Part shown: piece by piece, positions 16,318 through 26,286 of the stretch | How positions within the stretch are numbered: the stretch's first letter is position 1 | Layout of the letters: the number at the start of each line of letters is the position of its first letter | Assembly: GCA_040222995.1 (NCBI GenBank) | Contig: JAVKBW010000046.1 | Span: 248,001-312,000 of the forward strand | From: JAVKBW01 sp040222995 | Lineage (GTDB): Bacteria > Pseudomonadota > Alphaproteobacteria > UBA8366 > Aestuariispiraceae | Length of the DNA stretch: 64,000 bases | Direction: 5' to 3' | Translations under genes and position numbers: made by a program | The notes under the pieces: generated by a model | Seen by the model: only the letters and a program-made list of their open reading frames with translations | Databases searched by the model: none | What the model was told of the DNA's origin: nothing

Positions 16318-16404
16318 CCCCGGCCAGCGAGCCGGGGACCATTCCTGACATTGCGGCGACGAAAAGCGCCGGGTGCGGAATGGGTCCCGGACCAGGTCCG
16401 GGAC
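16318..16404. repeat. Palindromic intergenic element between infB and rbfA
   Basis: Two strong hairpins: CCCCGGC/GCCGGGG (16318-16337) and a perfect GTCCCGGACC-a-GGTCCGGGAC palindrome (16384-16404), with a looser inverted pair ggaccattcc/ggaatgggtcc between. Neither is followed by a T-run, so this looks like a REP-type element rather than a terminator. A partial look-alike (ccccggcgcggggccgggactc) is present near 12163-12184 downstream of pnp. Confidence 0.6.
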
Positions 16405-16415
16405 TCGCTTGTCGG

Positions 16416-18977
16416 TTACAGTTCCCGGGCGACTTCCTGAACCTCGAAACATTCGATCATATCGCCTTCCTTGATATCATCGTAGTTTGCGAAGGCCATG
16501 CCGCATTCGTAGCCGTTCTGAACTTCGCGGACATCGTCCTTGAAGCGTTTCAACTGTTTCAGATCGCCTTCGTGGATCACCACATCGTCCCGCAGCAGGC
16601 GTACTTTCGCCCCGCGGCGCACAACGCCGTCGGTGACCATGCACCCGGCGACCTTGCCGACCTTGGTGATGCCGAAGACTTCGCGAATCTGGGCGTAGCC
16701 CAGGAAGTTTTCGCGCTGTTCCGGCGCCAGCATACCGCTCATCACCTGCTTGGCGTCATCGATAACGTCGTAGATGACTGAATAGTAGCGGATATCCACG
16801 CCATCCCGGCGGGCGTGTTCCCGCGCCTGCGGATTGGCGCGCACGTTGAAACCGAAAATGACGCCGTTCGACGATGCCGCCAGCGTGACGTCGGATTCGG
16901 TGATGCCGCCGACCGCGCCGTGCAGTACACGAACCTTGACTTCGTCCGTGCCCATTTTCTCGAGCGCCGCATTGATGGCTTCCAGGGACCCCTGAACGTC
17001 GGTCTTGATGACAACCGGAAATTCCTGTGCCTCGCCGGCCTTGATCTGGTCGAACATCTGTTCGAGCGTGCCGCGCGATGACAGCGAAGCGCTGGTGTCG
17101 CGATGCTTGCGCTGGCGGTATTCGGCGATTTCGCGGGCCTTGGCTTCGTCCTTCAGAACCGCAAACTCGTCGCCGGCCTGCGGCGTGCCCGTCAGGCCGA
17201 GAACTTCGACCGGCATGGACGGCCCGGCTTCATCGATCTGCTGACCGCGATCATTCAGCAGGGCGCGGACGCGGCCGGATTCGGCCCCGGCGACGAAAAC
17301 GTCACCGACCCGCAGCGTACCGGTCTTGATCAGCACCGTGGCGACGGAACCGCGACCTTTTTCCAGTTTGGCCTCGATGATGACACCGGCCGCAGCCCGT
17401 TCCGGGTTGGCTGTCAGTTCCAGCAGTTCGGCCTGCAACAGAATGGCTTCTTCCAGTGCGTCGAGGTTGATTTTCTTCAGTGCGGAAACCTCGATTGCCT
17501 GCACGTCACCACCGAATTCCTCGGTTACGATCTCATGTTCGAGAAGCTGGTTTTTAACCCGGCTCGGGTCGACGCCTTCCTTGTCGCATTTGTTGACTGC
17601 GACAATGATCGGCACATTCGCCACCTTGGCGTGGTTGATCGCCTCGATGGTCTGCGGCTGGATGCCGTCATCCGCCGCGACGACAAGCACGACCACGTCG
17701 GTCACGTTGGCGCCGCGCTGGCGCATCGACGTAAAGGCTTCGTGGCCCGGCGTATCCAGGAAGGTGATCTGGTCGCCGCCCGAAAGCTTAACCTGATAGG
17801 CCCCGATATGCTGGGTGATGCCGCCGGCCTCGCCGGCCGCGACATCGGTCGAGCGCAGCGCATCCAGCAGCGAGGTTTTGCCGTGGTCGACATGGCCCAT
17901 GACGGTGACGACAGGCGGCCGCGTGACCTGGTTCTTGTCGTCGTTGTCGATCTGGACCAGCAGGGCGTCTTCGACATCGGATTCCGAAACGCGCTTGATC
18001 CGGTGGCCGAATTCCTCGGCAATCAGTTCCGCTGTGTCGGCGTCGATGGTCTGGTTGACGGTCGCCATCACGCCCATGTTCATCATTGCCTTGATGACGT
18101 CGCCCGACCGTTCGGCCATCCGGTTGGCGAGATCGCCGACCGTGATCGCTTCCGGCAGAATAACGTCGCGCACAACCTTTTCCGACCGGCTGAGCTGTTC
18201 CTTGTTGCGTTCCTTTTCCCGCTCGCGAGCCCGCCGGAGCGCGGCGAGAGACCGGCCGCGCTGTTCTTCGTCTTCGCCGTCCAGGGCCTGCGAAATCGTC
18301 AGCTTGCCCTGACGCCGGCGCGGTTCGCCCTTCAGGCGCATGGTGGCACGTTTTTCTTCCTTGCGGCGTTCTTCTTCCTTCGGCGTCGACGCTTTTTTCG
18401 CAGGTTCCGAAGGCTTGGACGGGCCGGCTTCCGCTTTGGCGGCGGCGGCCTCGGCAGCGGCAATCTTCTCCGCTTCCTCGGCGGCCTTGCGGGCTTCCTC
18501 TTCCCGGCGGGCTTGCTCTTCCTCTTCCTGCCGCTGCTTTTCCTCTTCCCGGCGTCGACGCGCTTCCTCGGCCCGGCGCTCGGATTCCTCCATGGCGATG
18601 CGGCGTTCTTCCTCGACGCGCGCCGCGCCTTCCAGCGCCTTCAGACGGCGTTCGCGTTCCTGCGGCGAAAGGCGGCCCATGGCGTCGTTGGCGACAGGGG
18701 CGGGCGCCGGTGTCGGGGCGGGCGCGCTTTCAACCTTTGTTTCTTCTTCAGGCGAGGTATCGGCGGGCGCGGCGTTGGGGTCGAGAGATACCCGTTCCAT
18801 ACGGCCCGATTCATTGCGCTCGAACGTCCGCTTCCGCTTCTTCTCCACCTTCACCGTTTTCGTTCGGCCATGGCTGAAGCTCTGCCGGACCTGCCCGGAA
18901 TCCACCGTTTTCTTAAGCTCCAAACGCCCCGGTTTCCCGAGAGTCAGTTTGCCGCCCGATTCCTTTGTGTCACTCAT
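16416..18977 (-). CDS. infB: Translation initiation factor IF-2
   Basis: 853-residue GTPase that brings initiator tRNA to the 30S subunit. A short conserved N-terminal block (KLTLGKPGRLELKKT), a long charged Glu/Arg/Ala-rich linker (about 100-225), an IF2_N helix domain (about 265-330), then the G domain with G1 GHVDHGKTS (near 360), G3 DTPGHEAF, G4 NKCD and the C-terminal domains. The start at 18977 gives the usual MSDTKE-type alphaproteobacterial N-terminus. It follows the ylxR gene after 3 nt in the nusA operon. Confidence 0.98.
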   Translation of the reverse strand: MSDTKESGGKLTLGKPGRLELKKTVDSGQVRQSFSHGRTKTVKVEKKRKRTFERNESGRMERVSLDPNAAPADTSPEEETKVESAPAPTPAPAPVANDAMGRLSPQERERRLKALEGAARVEEERRIAMEESERRAEEARRRREEEKQRQEEEEQARREEEARKAAEEAEKIAAAEAAAAKAEAGPSKPSEPAKKASTPKEEERRKEEKRATMRLKGEPRRRQGKLTISQALDGEDEEQRGRSLAALRRAREREKERNKEQLSRSEKVVRDVILPEAITVGDLANRMAERSGDVIKAMMNMGVMATVNQTIDADTAELIAEEFGHRIKRVSESDVEDALLVQIDNDDKNQVTRPPVVTVMGHVDHGKTSLLDALRSTDVAAGEAGGITQHIGAYQVKLSGGDQITFLDTPGHEAFTSMRQRGANVTDVVVLVVAADDGIQPQTIEAINHAKVANVPIIVAVNKCDKEGVDPSRVKNQLLEHEIVTEEFGGDVQAIEVSALKKINLDALEEAILLQAELLELTANPERAAAGVIIEAKLEKGRGSVATVLIKTGTLRVGDVFVAGAESGRVRALLNDRGQQIDEAGPSMPVEVLGLTGTPQAGDEFAVLKDEAKAREIAEYRQRKHRDTSASLSSRGTLEQMFDQIKAGEAQEFPVVIKTDVQGSLEAINAALEKMGTDEVKVRVLHGAVGGITESDVTLAASSNGVIFGFNVRANPQAREHARRDGVDIRYYSVIYDVIDDAKQVMSGMLAPEQRENFLGYAQIREVFGITKVGKVAGCMVTDGVVRRGAKVRLLRDDVVIHEGDLKQLKRFKDDVREVQNGYECGMAFANYDDIKEGDMIECFEVQEVAREL

Positions 18978-18980
18978 GCT

Positions 18981-19730
18981 CTACCCTTTCCCACCGGCAA
19001 GACCGGCCCCACTATCGTCCCGTAAGGATGTGTTTTCGTCCGCCGTCGCCGGAATGGCGATGGCAGCCGCTGAAATCGACCGAAATCCCGATAGCCTGCC
19101 GGTTTCCGCAATAAATTGCGCCGCCAGGCCACCCTGTTTCAGCACCGCATGGACGCAGTCGGCTCTGCCGAAGGCGTGAGCCAACTCCGTTCGGGCCAAA
19201 ACGTCAACCACTGGAATCGTTCCGACGCGGTTCAACAGTTTCCTGCGGCCGTCCTCGGCCCCGTCTCCGGCAGTGATGAAGACCGCGGTATCGGCCTCTT
19301 TAAGGGCGCTGCGCACCTTTTCGAACCCGGCAATGGCCTGGCCGGCGCGGCGCGCCAGCGACAACGTGTCGATGCACCTTTCGGCCAGCAGGTTTTCCAC
19401 CCGGTCCGTCAGGTCGGGATCGGCGACGGCCCGGCTTCGCATCGCTTTGGCGAAAAGGGATTTCCTGACCGCCTGGTCGACGGCGTTTCTTCCGGCGCGC
19501 ACCCACATGCCGCGTCCCGGCAATTTGGCGCGAAGATCCGGTATGACCTGCCCGTCCGGGTCGAGAACGAACCGGATCATTCTGTTCTGGGGCAGGCGGT
19601 CTCCGGTAGCGATGCAGCGACGGACCGGAAAGCCGTCGGGATACAGGGCGGCATCCGCCGCCCGGCTGCGGGGGGTCAGCCGGCCGGGGCCCGGGTCCAG
19701 TTCGAACCCGGCGCCGTCATGGCCGTCCAT
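18981..19730 (-). CDS. YlxR (DUF448) domain fused to L7Ae-like domain
   Basis: A nusA-infB linked nucleic-acid-binding protein, 249 residues. The YlxR fold covers about residues 40-110 (RRCIATGDRLPQNRMIRFV and the LPGRGMWV motif) and a ribosomal L7Ae/L30e-like domain covers about 130-230 (LSLARRAGQAIAGFEKV). This fusion is common in alphaproteobacteria; YlxR proteins are reported to affect RNase P or transcription. The start is uncertain: I chose ATG 19730; a GTG at 19793 or a TTG near 19755 (preceded by AAAGGA) are alternatives, and the frame stays open into nusA. Confidence 0.85.
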   Translation of the reverse strand: MDGHDGAGFELDPGPGRLTPRSRAADAALYPDGFPVRRCIATGDRLPQNRMIRFVLDPDGQVIPDLRAKLPGRGMWVRAGRNAVDQAVRKSLFAKAMRSRAVADPDLTDRVENLLAERCIDTLSLARRAGQAIAGFEKVRSALKEADTAVFITAGDGAEDGRRKLLNRVGTIPVVDVLARTELAHAFGRADCVHAVLKQGGLAAQFIAETGRLSGFRSISAAAIAIPATADENTSLRDDSGAGLAGGKG

Positions 19731-19821
19731 CGGTAATGTTTCGTTTCCGCCGCCCAACAAGAAAGCGTATTCCTTTCGTTCGTTCGCTCGCACTTCCGCC
19801 GTCTGTACTGCCCGACTTGCA

Positions 19822-21420
19822 TCAGGCCGACGCCGAAAGATCGGCAGAGGCATCTGCGTCCGCAGCCGCTGCTGCATCCGCCGCCATCTGATCCAGTTCT
19901 TCCTGCGTGATCCAGCCTTCCGAAACGCGGGCGGCCATGATCAGTTCGTTCGCCTGTTCTTCCGTCATGTCGAAGTCGCGAAGGATGCCGTCCTCGCGGC
20001 TGGTCAGTTCGTCGGCCGCAAGACCGGCGAAATCTTCACGCGACTTGATACCGTCTTCGCCCAGCTTGACGAGCATGGCCGAGCTCAGCGCGCCGATCGC
20101 CTGCAACTCGTCCGTAATGCCGAGTTCCTTAAGCTGCGTGGCGATGCGTTCTTCTTCCGCCGCCAGGAAGGCCCGGGCGCGGGCCCGCAATTCTTCCGCA
20201 ACTTCTTCGTCGAAACCTTCGATTTCGGCCAGTTCCTCGACCGGCACATAGGCCACTTCATCCATGTCGGTGAAGCCTTCGGTAACCAGAAGCCGGGCGA
20301 TAACCTCATCGACATCCAGCGACTTCATGAATTCTTCGCTGCGTTCGTTGAATTCGGCCTGCCGTTTTTCCGATTCCTGTTCTTCGGTCATGATATCGAT
20401 GTCGAATTCCGTCAGCATCGAGGCCAGACGCACATTCTGTCCGCGGCGGCCGATAGCCAGGCTCAACTGGTCGTCCGGCACCACGACTTCGATCTTGTTG
20501 GATTCCTCGTCCATCACGACCTTCGACACTTCCGCCGGGGCCAGCGCGTTCACGACGAAGGTCGCGTCGTCCGGGTTCCATGGAATGATGTCGATCTTTT
20601 CGCCCTGTAGCTCGGCGACGACAGCCTGCACCCGACTGCCCCGCATGCCGACGCAGGCGCCGACCGGGTCGATTGAATTATCGTGCGACAGCACGCCGAT
20701 CTTGGCGCGGCTGCCCGGGTCGCGGGCGACCCGCTTGATTTCGATGATGCCGTCGTAGATTTCCGGCACTTCCTGACCGAACAGCTTCGCCATGAACGTA
20801 GGATGCGTGCGCGACAGGAAAATCTGTGGTCCGCGCAGTTCGCGGCGGACATCGTAAATGAAGGCGCGAACCCGGTCGCCGCGCTTGAAATGTTCGCGCG
20901 GAATGCATTCGTCGCGGCGCATCACGGCTTCGGCGCGTCCAAGGTCGATCGTCACGTTGCCGAACTCGACCCGCTTGACGATGCCGTTGACGATTTCGCC
21001 CACCCGGTCCTTGAATTCCTCGAACTGCCGTTCGCGCTCGGCGTCGCGTACTTTCTGGACGATCACCTGCTTCGCGGTCTGCGCGGCGATGCGACCGAAA
21101 TCGATCGGCGGCAGTGGATCGACGATGAAATCGCCGACAACCGCGCCCGGTTTCTTCTTCTGCGCCTTGTCGACGGTAACCTGCGTGACTTCGTTCTCGA
21201 TCTCGTCGACGACTTCAAGATAGCGGGCCAGAACGATTTCGCCGGATTTCCGGTCAATCGCGGCGCGGATATCGTGCTCGTGCCCGTATTTCGAACGGCC
21301 GGCTTTCTGGATCGCCTGTTCCATTGCTTCCAGCACTATTTCGCGGTCGATGCTTTTTTCCCGCGCAACCGCGTCGGCGACATTCAGCATGTCTGTGCGT
21401 GTGATCGTGACCGATTCCAT
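19822..21420 (-). CDS. nusA: Transcription termination/antitermination factor NusA
   Basis: RNA polymerase-binding elongation factor, 532 residues. NusA_N (about 1-130), S1 (about 135-200), tandem KH domains (about 230-350, with the GACVGMRGSRVQAV and AIGRRGQNVRLAS GXXG motifs) and two C-terminal acidic helix-hairpin repeats (about 365-510). The C-terminal tail is Ala/Asp-rich. The ATG at 21420 follows rimP by 59 nt. NusA controls termination, which may matter for the hairpin ahead of rimP. Confidence 0.98.
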   Translation of the reverse strand: MESVTITRTDMLNVADAVAREKSIDREIVLEAMEQAIQKAGRSKYGHEHDIRAAIDRKSGEIVLARYLEVVDEIENEVTQVTVDKAQKKKPGAVVGDFIVDPLPPIDFGRIAAQTAKQVIVQKVRDAERERQFEEFKDRVGEIVNGIVKRVEFGNVTIDLGRAEAVMRRDECIPREHFKRGDRVRAFIYDVRRELRGPQIFLSRTHPTFMAKLFGQEVPEIYDGIIEIKRVARDPGSRAKIGVLSHDNSIDPVGACVGMRGSRVQAVVAELQGEKIDIIPWNPDDATFVVNALAPAEVSKVVMDEESNKIEVVVPDDQLSLAIGRRGQNVRLASMLTEFDIDIMTEEQESEKRQAEFNERSEEFMKSLDVDEVIARLLVTEGFTDMDEVAYVPVEELAEIEGFDEEVAEELRARARAFLAAEEERIATQLKELGITDELQAIGALSSAMLVKLGEDGIKSREDFAGLAADELTSREDGILRDFDMTEEQANELIMAARVSEGWITQEELDQMAADAAAAADADASADLSASA

Positions 21421-21479
21421 CGTCGCTAAGCCTTTTCCTGTTTTCGTCCGTCAATCCCGCGACCGGCCCGCAGCCGGTC

Positions 21480-21977
21480 CTACCCCGTTGTAAAGCGGCC
21501 TTCTTTCGCCGCCTCTATCAAATCGTCCGTCAGGACCAGCTTTGCCGCCCTGATCCCGTCAAACGGCAACGACAGGGGGCCATTATCCCCCTCGATTGTT
21601 ACCGTGCCATCACCGGCGGCCGTAAATCGACCGCGAAACCGTTTCTGACCGCCAATCGCCTGCGCCATCTCGACCTTCGCTTCATAGCCGGAATACCGGA
21701 CGAAGTCAGCCTCCCGAACCAGCGGTCTGTCCAGACCGGGGGAACTTACCTCCAGCGTATAAGCCCCGGGGATCGGATCGTCCACATCCAGCAGCGCTGA
21801 CGCCGCCCGACTGATGTCCGCACAATCCTCGACGCCCATCGTCTGGCCGTCCTTGCGTTCCGCCATGATCTGCAATGTCTGCCGCTGGGCCCCGGACAAC
21901 CGGACACGCAAAAGGTTGTATCCCATGTCCGTGACCATCGGTTCTATCAACTGTTCCAGGCGCGATTGCAATTCCAT
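21480..21977 (-). CDS. rimP: Ribosome maturation factor RimP
   Basis: 165-residue 30S maturation protein and first gene of the rimP-nusA-ylxR-infB-rbfA-truB cluster. The motif VEDCADISRAASALLDV and the LEVSSPGLDRPL block are diagnostic. The frame is open from 22025, but those first codons would overlap the terminator-like hairpin; the ATG at 21977 (MELQSRLEQLIEP) matches the family and is preceded by a GGATCG element. The hairpin and T-run end 16 nt upstream of this ATG. Confidence 0.95.
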   Translation of the reverse strand: MELQSRLEQLIEPMVTDMGYNLLRVRLSGAQRQTLQIMAERKDGQTMGVEDCADISRAASALLDVDDPIPGAYTLEVSSPGLDRPLVREADFVRYSGYEAKVEMAQAIGGQKRFRGRFTAAGDGTVTIEGDNGPLSLPFDGIRAAKLVLTDDLIEAAKEGRFTTG

Positions 21978-21993
21978 TGGCGATCCGGCAACT

Positions 21994-22019
21994 AAAAAAG
22001 GCGGGTCGCGAGACCCACC
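21994..22019 (-). terminator. Intrinsic terminator/attenuator-like hairpin just ahead of rimP
   Basis: Minus-strand hairpin GGTGGGTC-tcgc-GACCCGCC (22019-22000, one G-U pair) followed by TTTTTT (21999-21994). It sits 16 nt before the rimP ATG, leaving no room for a promoter after it. Thus any transcript entering rimP from upstream must pass it. It could end trmB transcripts, act as a leader attenuator of the nusA operon, or both. Confidence 0.75.
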
Positions 22020-22144
22020 TCCCAAACTATCGACGTATCACGATGACCCTCTTGATACCGCGATCTATGATCGGTACGGGCCATGACATAGGCGATTGCA
22101 GCCCGAATTACAAGCCTTCAGGCCGATGTTCGGGGATTTGACGG

Positions 22145-22816
22145 TCAGGGCTTCCGGCGGAAGCTGAAATACACCGGCACGCCGGCCAGCGCCTTCTGTT
22201 CGTAACGGGTCGGCGGCCAGTCGTCCGGCCGGATCCGCCAGTCGTCGGCGCGTTCCGCCAGCCAGTCGAAATCGGGGTGGTTCCGCAAATGCCGCAAGGT
22301 CCAGGCGATGTAATCCGGATGATCGGAGGCGACCCGCAACAGAGACCCCGGCTTCAGCAGCCGGGCCAGCCGGTCGAGATTTTCCGGGCAAATGAAGCGG
22401 CGGTTGTGGTGGCGTTTTTTCGGCCACGGATCGGGAAACAGAACGAAGGCCCGGGAAAGGCAGGCATCCGGCAGCAGGTCGAGCAGCGGCCGGGCGTCAT
22501 CCGGGTGGACCCGGACGTTCTTCAGCGCGCTGTTGTCGATCTCGCTCAGCAGAACCGATACGCCGTTGATAAACGGCTCGCAGCCGATGAAGCCGATATC
22601 CGGATGCGTCCGCGCCAGCGCCGCCAGATGTTCGCCGTTGCCGAAGCCGACTTCCAGCCAGACCTCGCGAACCGGCGGTTCGAACAGCGTTTGCTGATCA
22701 ATCGACGCGCCGTCCATCGGCACGGAAACCTTCGGCAGAAGCGTATCGACCAGCGCCTGCCGGTTTGCCCGCAAAGGCCGGCCCTTGCGACGTCCGTAAA
22801 AATTGTCCGGGCTCAT
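22145..22816 (-). CDS. trmB: tRNA (guanine-46-N7)-methyltransferase TrmB
   Basis: SAM-dependent methyltransferase that makes m7G46 in tRNA. 223 residues: the SAM site LEVGFGNGEHL, the substrate motif PDPWPKKRHHNRR and the C-terminal TRYEQKALAGVPVY are typical. The long open frame starts further upstream inside metK antisense sequence; the ATG at 22816 (MSPDNFYGRRKGRP) is the family start. It is 35 nt after metK, whose product SAM it uses, and likely co-transcribed. Confidence 0.97.
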   Translation of the reverse strand: MSPDNFYGRRKGRPLRANRQALVDTLLPKVSVPMDGASIDQQTLFEPPVREVWLEVGFGNGEHLAALARTHPDIGFIGCEPFINGVSVLLSEIDNSALKNVRVHPDDARPLLDLLPDACLSRAFVLFPDPWPKKRHHNRRFICPENLDRLARLLKPGSLLRVASDHPDYIAWTLRHLRNHPDFDWLAERADDWRIRPDDWPPTRYEQKALAGVPVYFSFRRKP

Positions 22817-22851
22817 CGTTCGACCGGCGGCTGGTTGCGCCGCCGTCCCGT

Positions 22852-24036
<1,185 letters not shown>

Positions 24037-24111
24037 GCCGCTGCCTCCGGATGCTGTTGTCTGCGTTCGCTATGTTTCGTCCGTTGCCGCCAGGACACTG
24101 GCGCGTGCGGC

Positions 24112-24139
24112 ATATTGCAGGGTTGGCCCAAGCCGTCAA
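24112..24139 (-). promoter_or_regulatory. Candidate metK promoter
   Basis: On the minus strand TTGACG (24139-24134) and CAATAT (24117-24112), separated by 16 nt, lie about 75 nt before the metK ATG. The -35 box overlaps the end of the upstream XRE regulator gene. The leader that follows holds a small hairpin (GCCAG/CTGGC). Confidence 0.5.
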
Positions 24140-24570
24140 GTCGATGACGATGACGGCCGTTCACTCTGTGACGATTTGGCGAGAGCCTCGCAAAGGTCGA
24201 TCAGCCGGTTCCGGCAGTTTTCATTGTCGATGGCCGAGAATGCCCGGACAAGCGATTGTATATCGTTCCGCGACAGAATGTCGGTCGTCATGCCCGTATC
24301 GCTCCGGCCGGGCATGGTTTGCGGGCCATCGTTGAAAAAGTACTGGATCGGAACTTCAAGGGCGATGCTGACATCGTAAAGCCGTCCGGCGCCCACCCGG
24401 TTGGCGCCCCATTCGTATTTCTGGACCTGCTGGAACGTTACGTCGAGGCGGTCGGCGAGATCCCCCTGGGTCAGACCCAGCAGACGCCGCCGGATACGAA
24501 TGCGTTTACCGACATGCATATCCATCGGCGAGGCGCGACGCTGGTTCTGTTGAACGGACTTGTCGGTCAT
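24136..24570 (-). CDS. XRE family transcriptional regulator upstream of metK
   Basis: 144 residues with a helix-turn-helix at about 20-78 (IRRRLLGLTQGDLADRLDVT, FQQVQKYEWGANRVGAGRLY), typical of the alphaproteobacterial XRE proteins next to metK (PraR-type). Residues 105-140 form a helical C-terminal part. The frame opens at 24636, but the ATG at 24570 (MTDKSVQQNQ) is more likely. Related proteins regulate quorum sensing or growth transitions in rhizobia; its target here is unknown. It is transcribed toward metK and may share or control its promoter. Confidence 0.85.
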   Translation of the reverse strand: MTDKSVQQNQRRASPMDMHVGKRIRIRRRLLGLTQGDLADRLDVTFQQVQKYEWGANRVGAGRLYDVSIALEVPIQYFFNDGPQTMPGRSDTGMTTDILSRNDIQSLVRAFSAIDNENCRNRLIDLCEALAKSSQSERPSSSST

Positions 24571-24651
24571 GGCGGGAAACCTCTGCGGGCGATGTCGCCA
24601 TGCTACCCACACAGGTTGTTTCTCGTCAATATACACTACTTATGCTAAATT

Positions 24652-26286
24652 CTACTGGTGCGGCGGCCGCCGGTGAAGAGCCAGAGTGCAGCCGAGCAGG
24701 CCTAGGATGAAAACCCAGAAAACGGAATCCCCGAACCGGGCGTAGGGCGGCGGCGCGGCCAGTGGCTGCGGCAGCCGGATATCCAGAACGCCTTTCACGT
24801 TCAGCGGCAACCGGCCGATTTCCCGACCGTAGGAATCGAAAACGATGCTGATCCCGGTATTGGTTGCCCGGACAAGCGGAAGACCTTCCTCGACCGACCG
24901 CAGCCGCGCCATGGTGGCATGCTGGTGCGGCCCGGCGGTTTCGCCGTACCAAGCGTCGTTTGTGAGGTTCAAAAGCCATTGCGGCCGATCACCGGCATCC
25001 GAAACGGCCGCGCCGGGGAATATGGCTTCATAGCAGACCAGCGGGCTGAAGGACGGCAGGCCGGGCAGCGACAGGGTCGCAAGGCCGGTGCCGGGGGAAA
25101 ACGATCCGCCGGTCGCGGCGACGGCCGGCAGCATGCCTTCCAGCGGAGAGTATTCGCCGAACGGCACCAGATGCGTCTTGTCATAGGCTGCGGCGACCCT
25201 GCCGACGCTATCGATGGCCACGATGCTGTTGTACAGATCGCCGGTCTGCCGGTCGACCCGTGGCGCGCCGGTCAGCAAATATCCTTCCGGCGGCACGATT
25301 TCGGCGGCGGCGGCCAGCGCGCCGTCGTCATCGGCAAGGTAAAAGGCGGCGGCCGTTTCCGGCCAGATCACATGGGTGATCCAGGCGGGCCGGTCCTGCT
25401 CGCTCAGCATCAGGTGCAGGGTGAAGTTTTCAACCCGGCGGTCGCGTTTCCACTTTTCCTGCTGCGGGATATTCGCCTGCACCAGCCGCAGCCCGGTATC
25501 GGCGGCGGTCGCAATGCCAAGCGGCGGGGCGGTATCGAGGCGCAGGGTGCCGTGCATGTGGGCGACCAGCGGCAGGGCCGCGGCGAGTGCGAGAACGCTG
25601 CCCCGTGTCATGTGGCCGACCCCCGCCGCCAGCGCCGGCAGACAGGCGCTGATCGTGACCAGAGCGGTCAGTCCGTAGAGTCCGATCGCCGATGCCGGCT
25701 GGATCAGGGTGTCCGCGCCGGCCCAGGCATGGCCCAGCAGGTTCCACGGGAATCCTGTCAGGATATGGCCCCGCGCATATTCGGCAAGGCACCAGGCGAC
25801 GGCGAAGCCCAGCACCCGCGCCGGACCGGACCGGCAGAACCCGGCGGCCAGCGCCGTCAGCGCGGTAAACAGGCCGAGAAACGCGGGCAGGCCAATGGCG
25901 GCGAACGGGACGGCCCACCAGAAATCGCTGGAATAGACCAGCAGGGCGTTGCTGATCCAGTAAAGGCTGGCGGTATACAGGCCGAACCCGAATCCCCAGC
26001 CGAGGAGGAAGGCGCGCCGTTTCGGGTTCGGGTGGTCGTCGCCCTGCAGCATCCATAGCAGAACCGGCATCGTGATCCACAGGACGGGGAACAGAAACGC
26101 GGGCGGCAGGGCGAGGCTGGATACGGCGCCGAGCACGATCGCGCTCAGCAGGGCGCGCCAGCCGCGAAGCTCGGCCAGTCTCGCGGCGAACCGGTCCAGC
26201 CTGCGCCACAGCCCCGCATAGGGGTTGGGAACGAAAAAGGCGGGAGACGCTATTGCCCTTGGCCTCGCGGCGGCAGTAAAAATCAC
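24652..26286 (-). CDS. lnt: Apolipoprotein N-acyltransferase
   Basis: Inner-membrane enzyme that adds the third acyl chain to lipoproteins. 544 residues: about six to eight membrane segments (1-240) then a nitrilase-like domain with triad Glu in WPETAAAF, Lys in YDKTHLVPFGEYSP and Cys in VCYEAIFPG. The start is a GTG at 26286 overlapping the corC stop (GTGA). Gene order miaB-phoH-ybeY-corC-lnt is the same as in E. coli. The C-terminus has one more membrane helix (FWVFILGLLGCTLAL). Confidence 0.95.
   Translation of the reverse strand: MIFTAAARPRAIASPAFFVPNPYAGLWRRLDRFAARLAELRGWRALLSAIVLGAVSSLALPPAFLFPVLWITMPVLLWMLQGDDHPNPKRRAFLLGWGFGFGLYTASLYWISNALLVYSSDFWWAVPFAAIGLPAFLGLFTALTALAAGFCRSGPARVLGFAVAWCLAEYARGHILTGFPWNLLGHAWAGADTLIQPASAIGLYGLTALVTISACLPALAAGVGHMTRGSVLALAAALPLVAHMHGTLRLDTAPPLGIATAADTGLRLVQANIPQQEKWKRDRRVENFTLHLMLSEQDRPAWITHVIWPETAAAFYLADDDGALAAAAEIVPPEGYLLTGAPRVDRQTGDLYNSIVAIDSVGRVAAAYDKTHLVPFGEYSPLEGMLPAVAATGGSFSPGTGLATLSLPGLPSFSPLVCYEAIFPGAAVSDAGDRPQWLLNLTNDAWYGETAGPHQHATMARLRSVEEGLPLVRATNTGISIVFDSYGREIGRLPLNVKGVLDIRLPQPLAAPPPYARFGDSVFWVFILGLLGCTLALHRRPPHQ

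Noticed and set aside
24037..24135. Possible SAM riboswitch ahead of metK
   Set aside because: The leader is short and lacks the conserved blocks of SAM-II, SAM-IV, SAM-V and SAM/SAH types that I know; only a small hairpin is visible.
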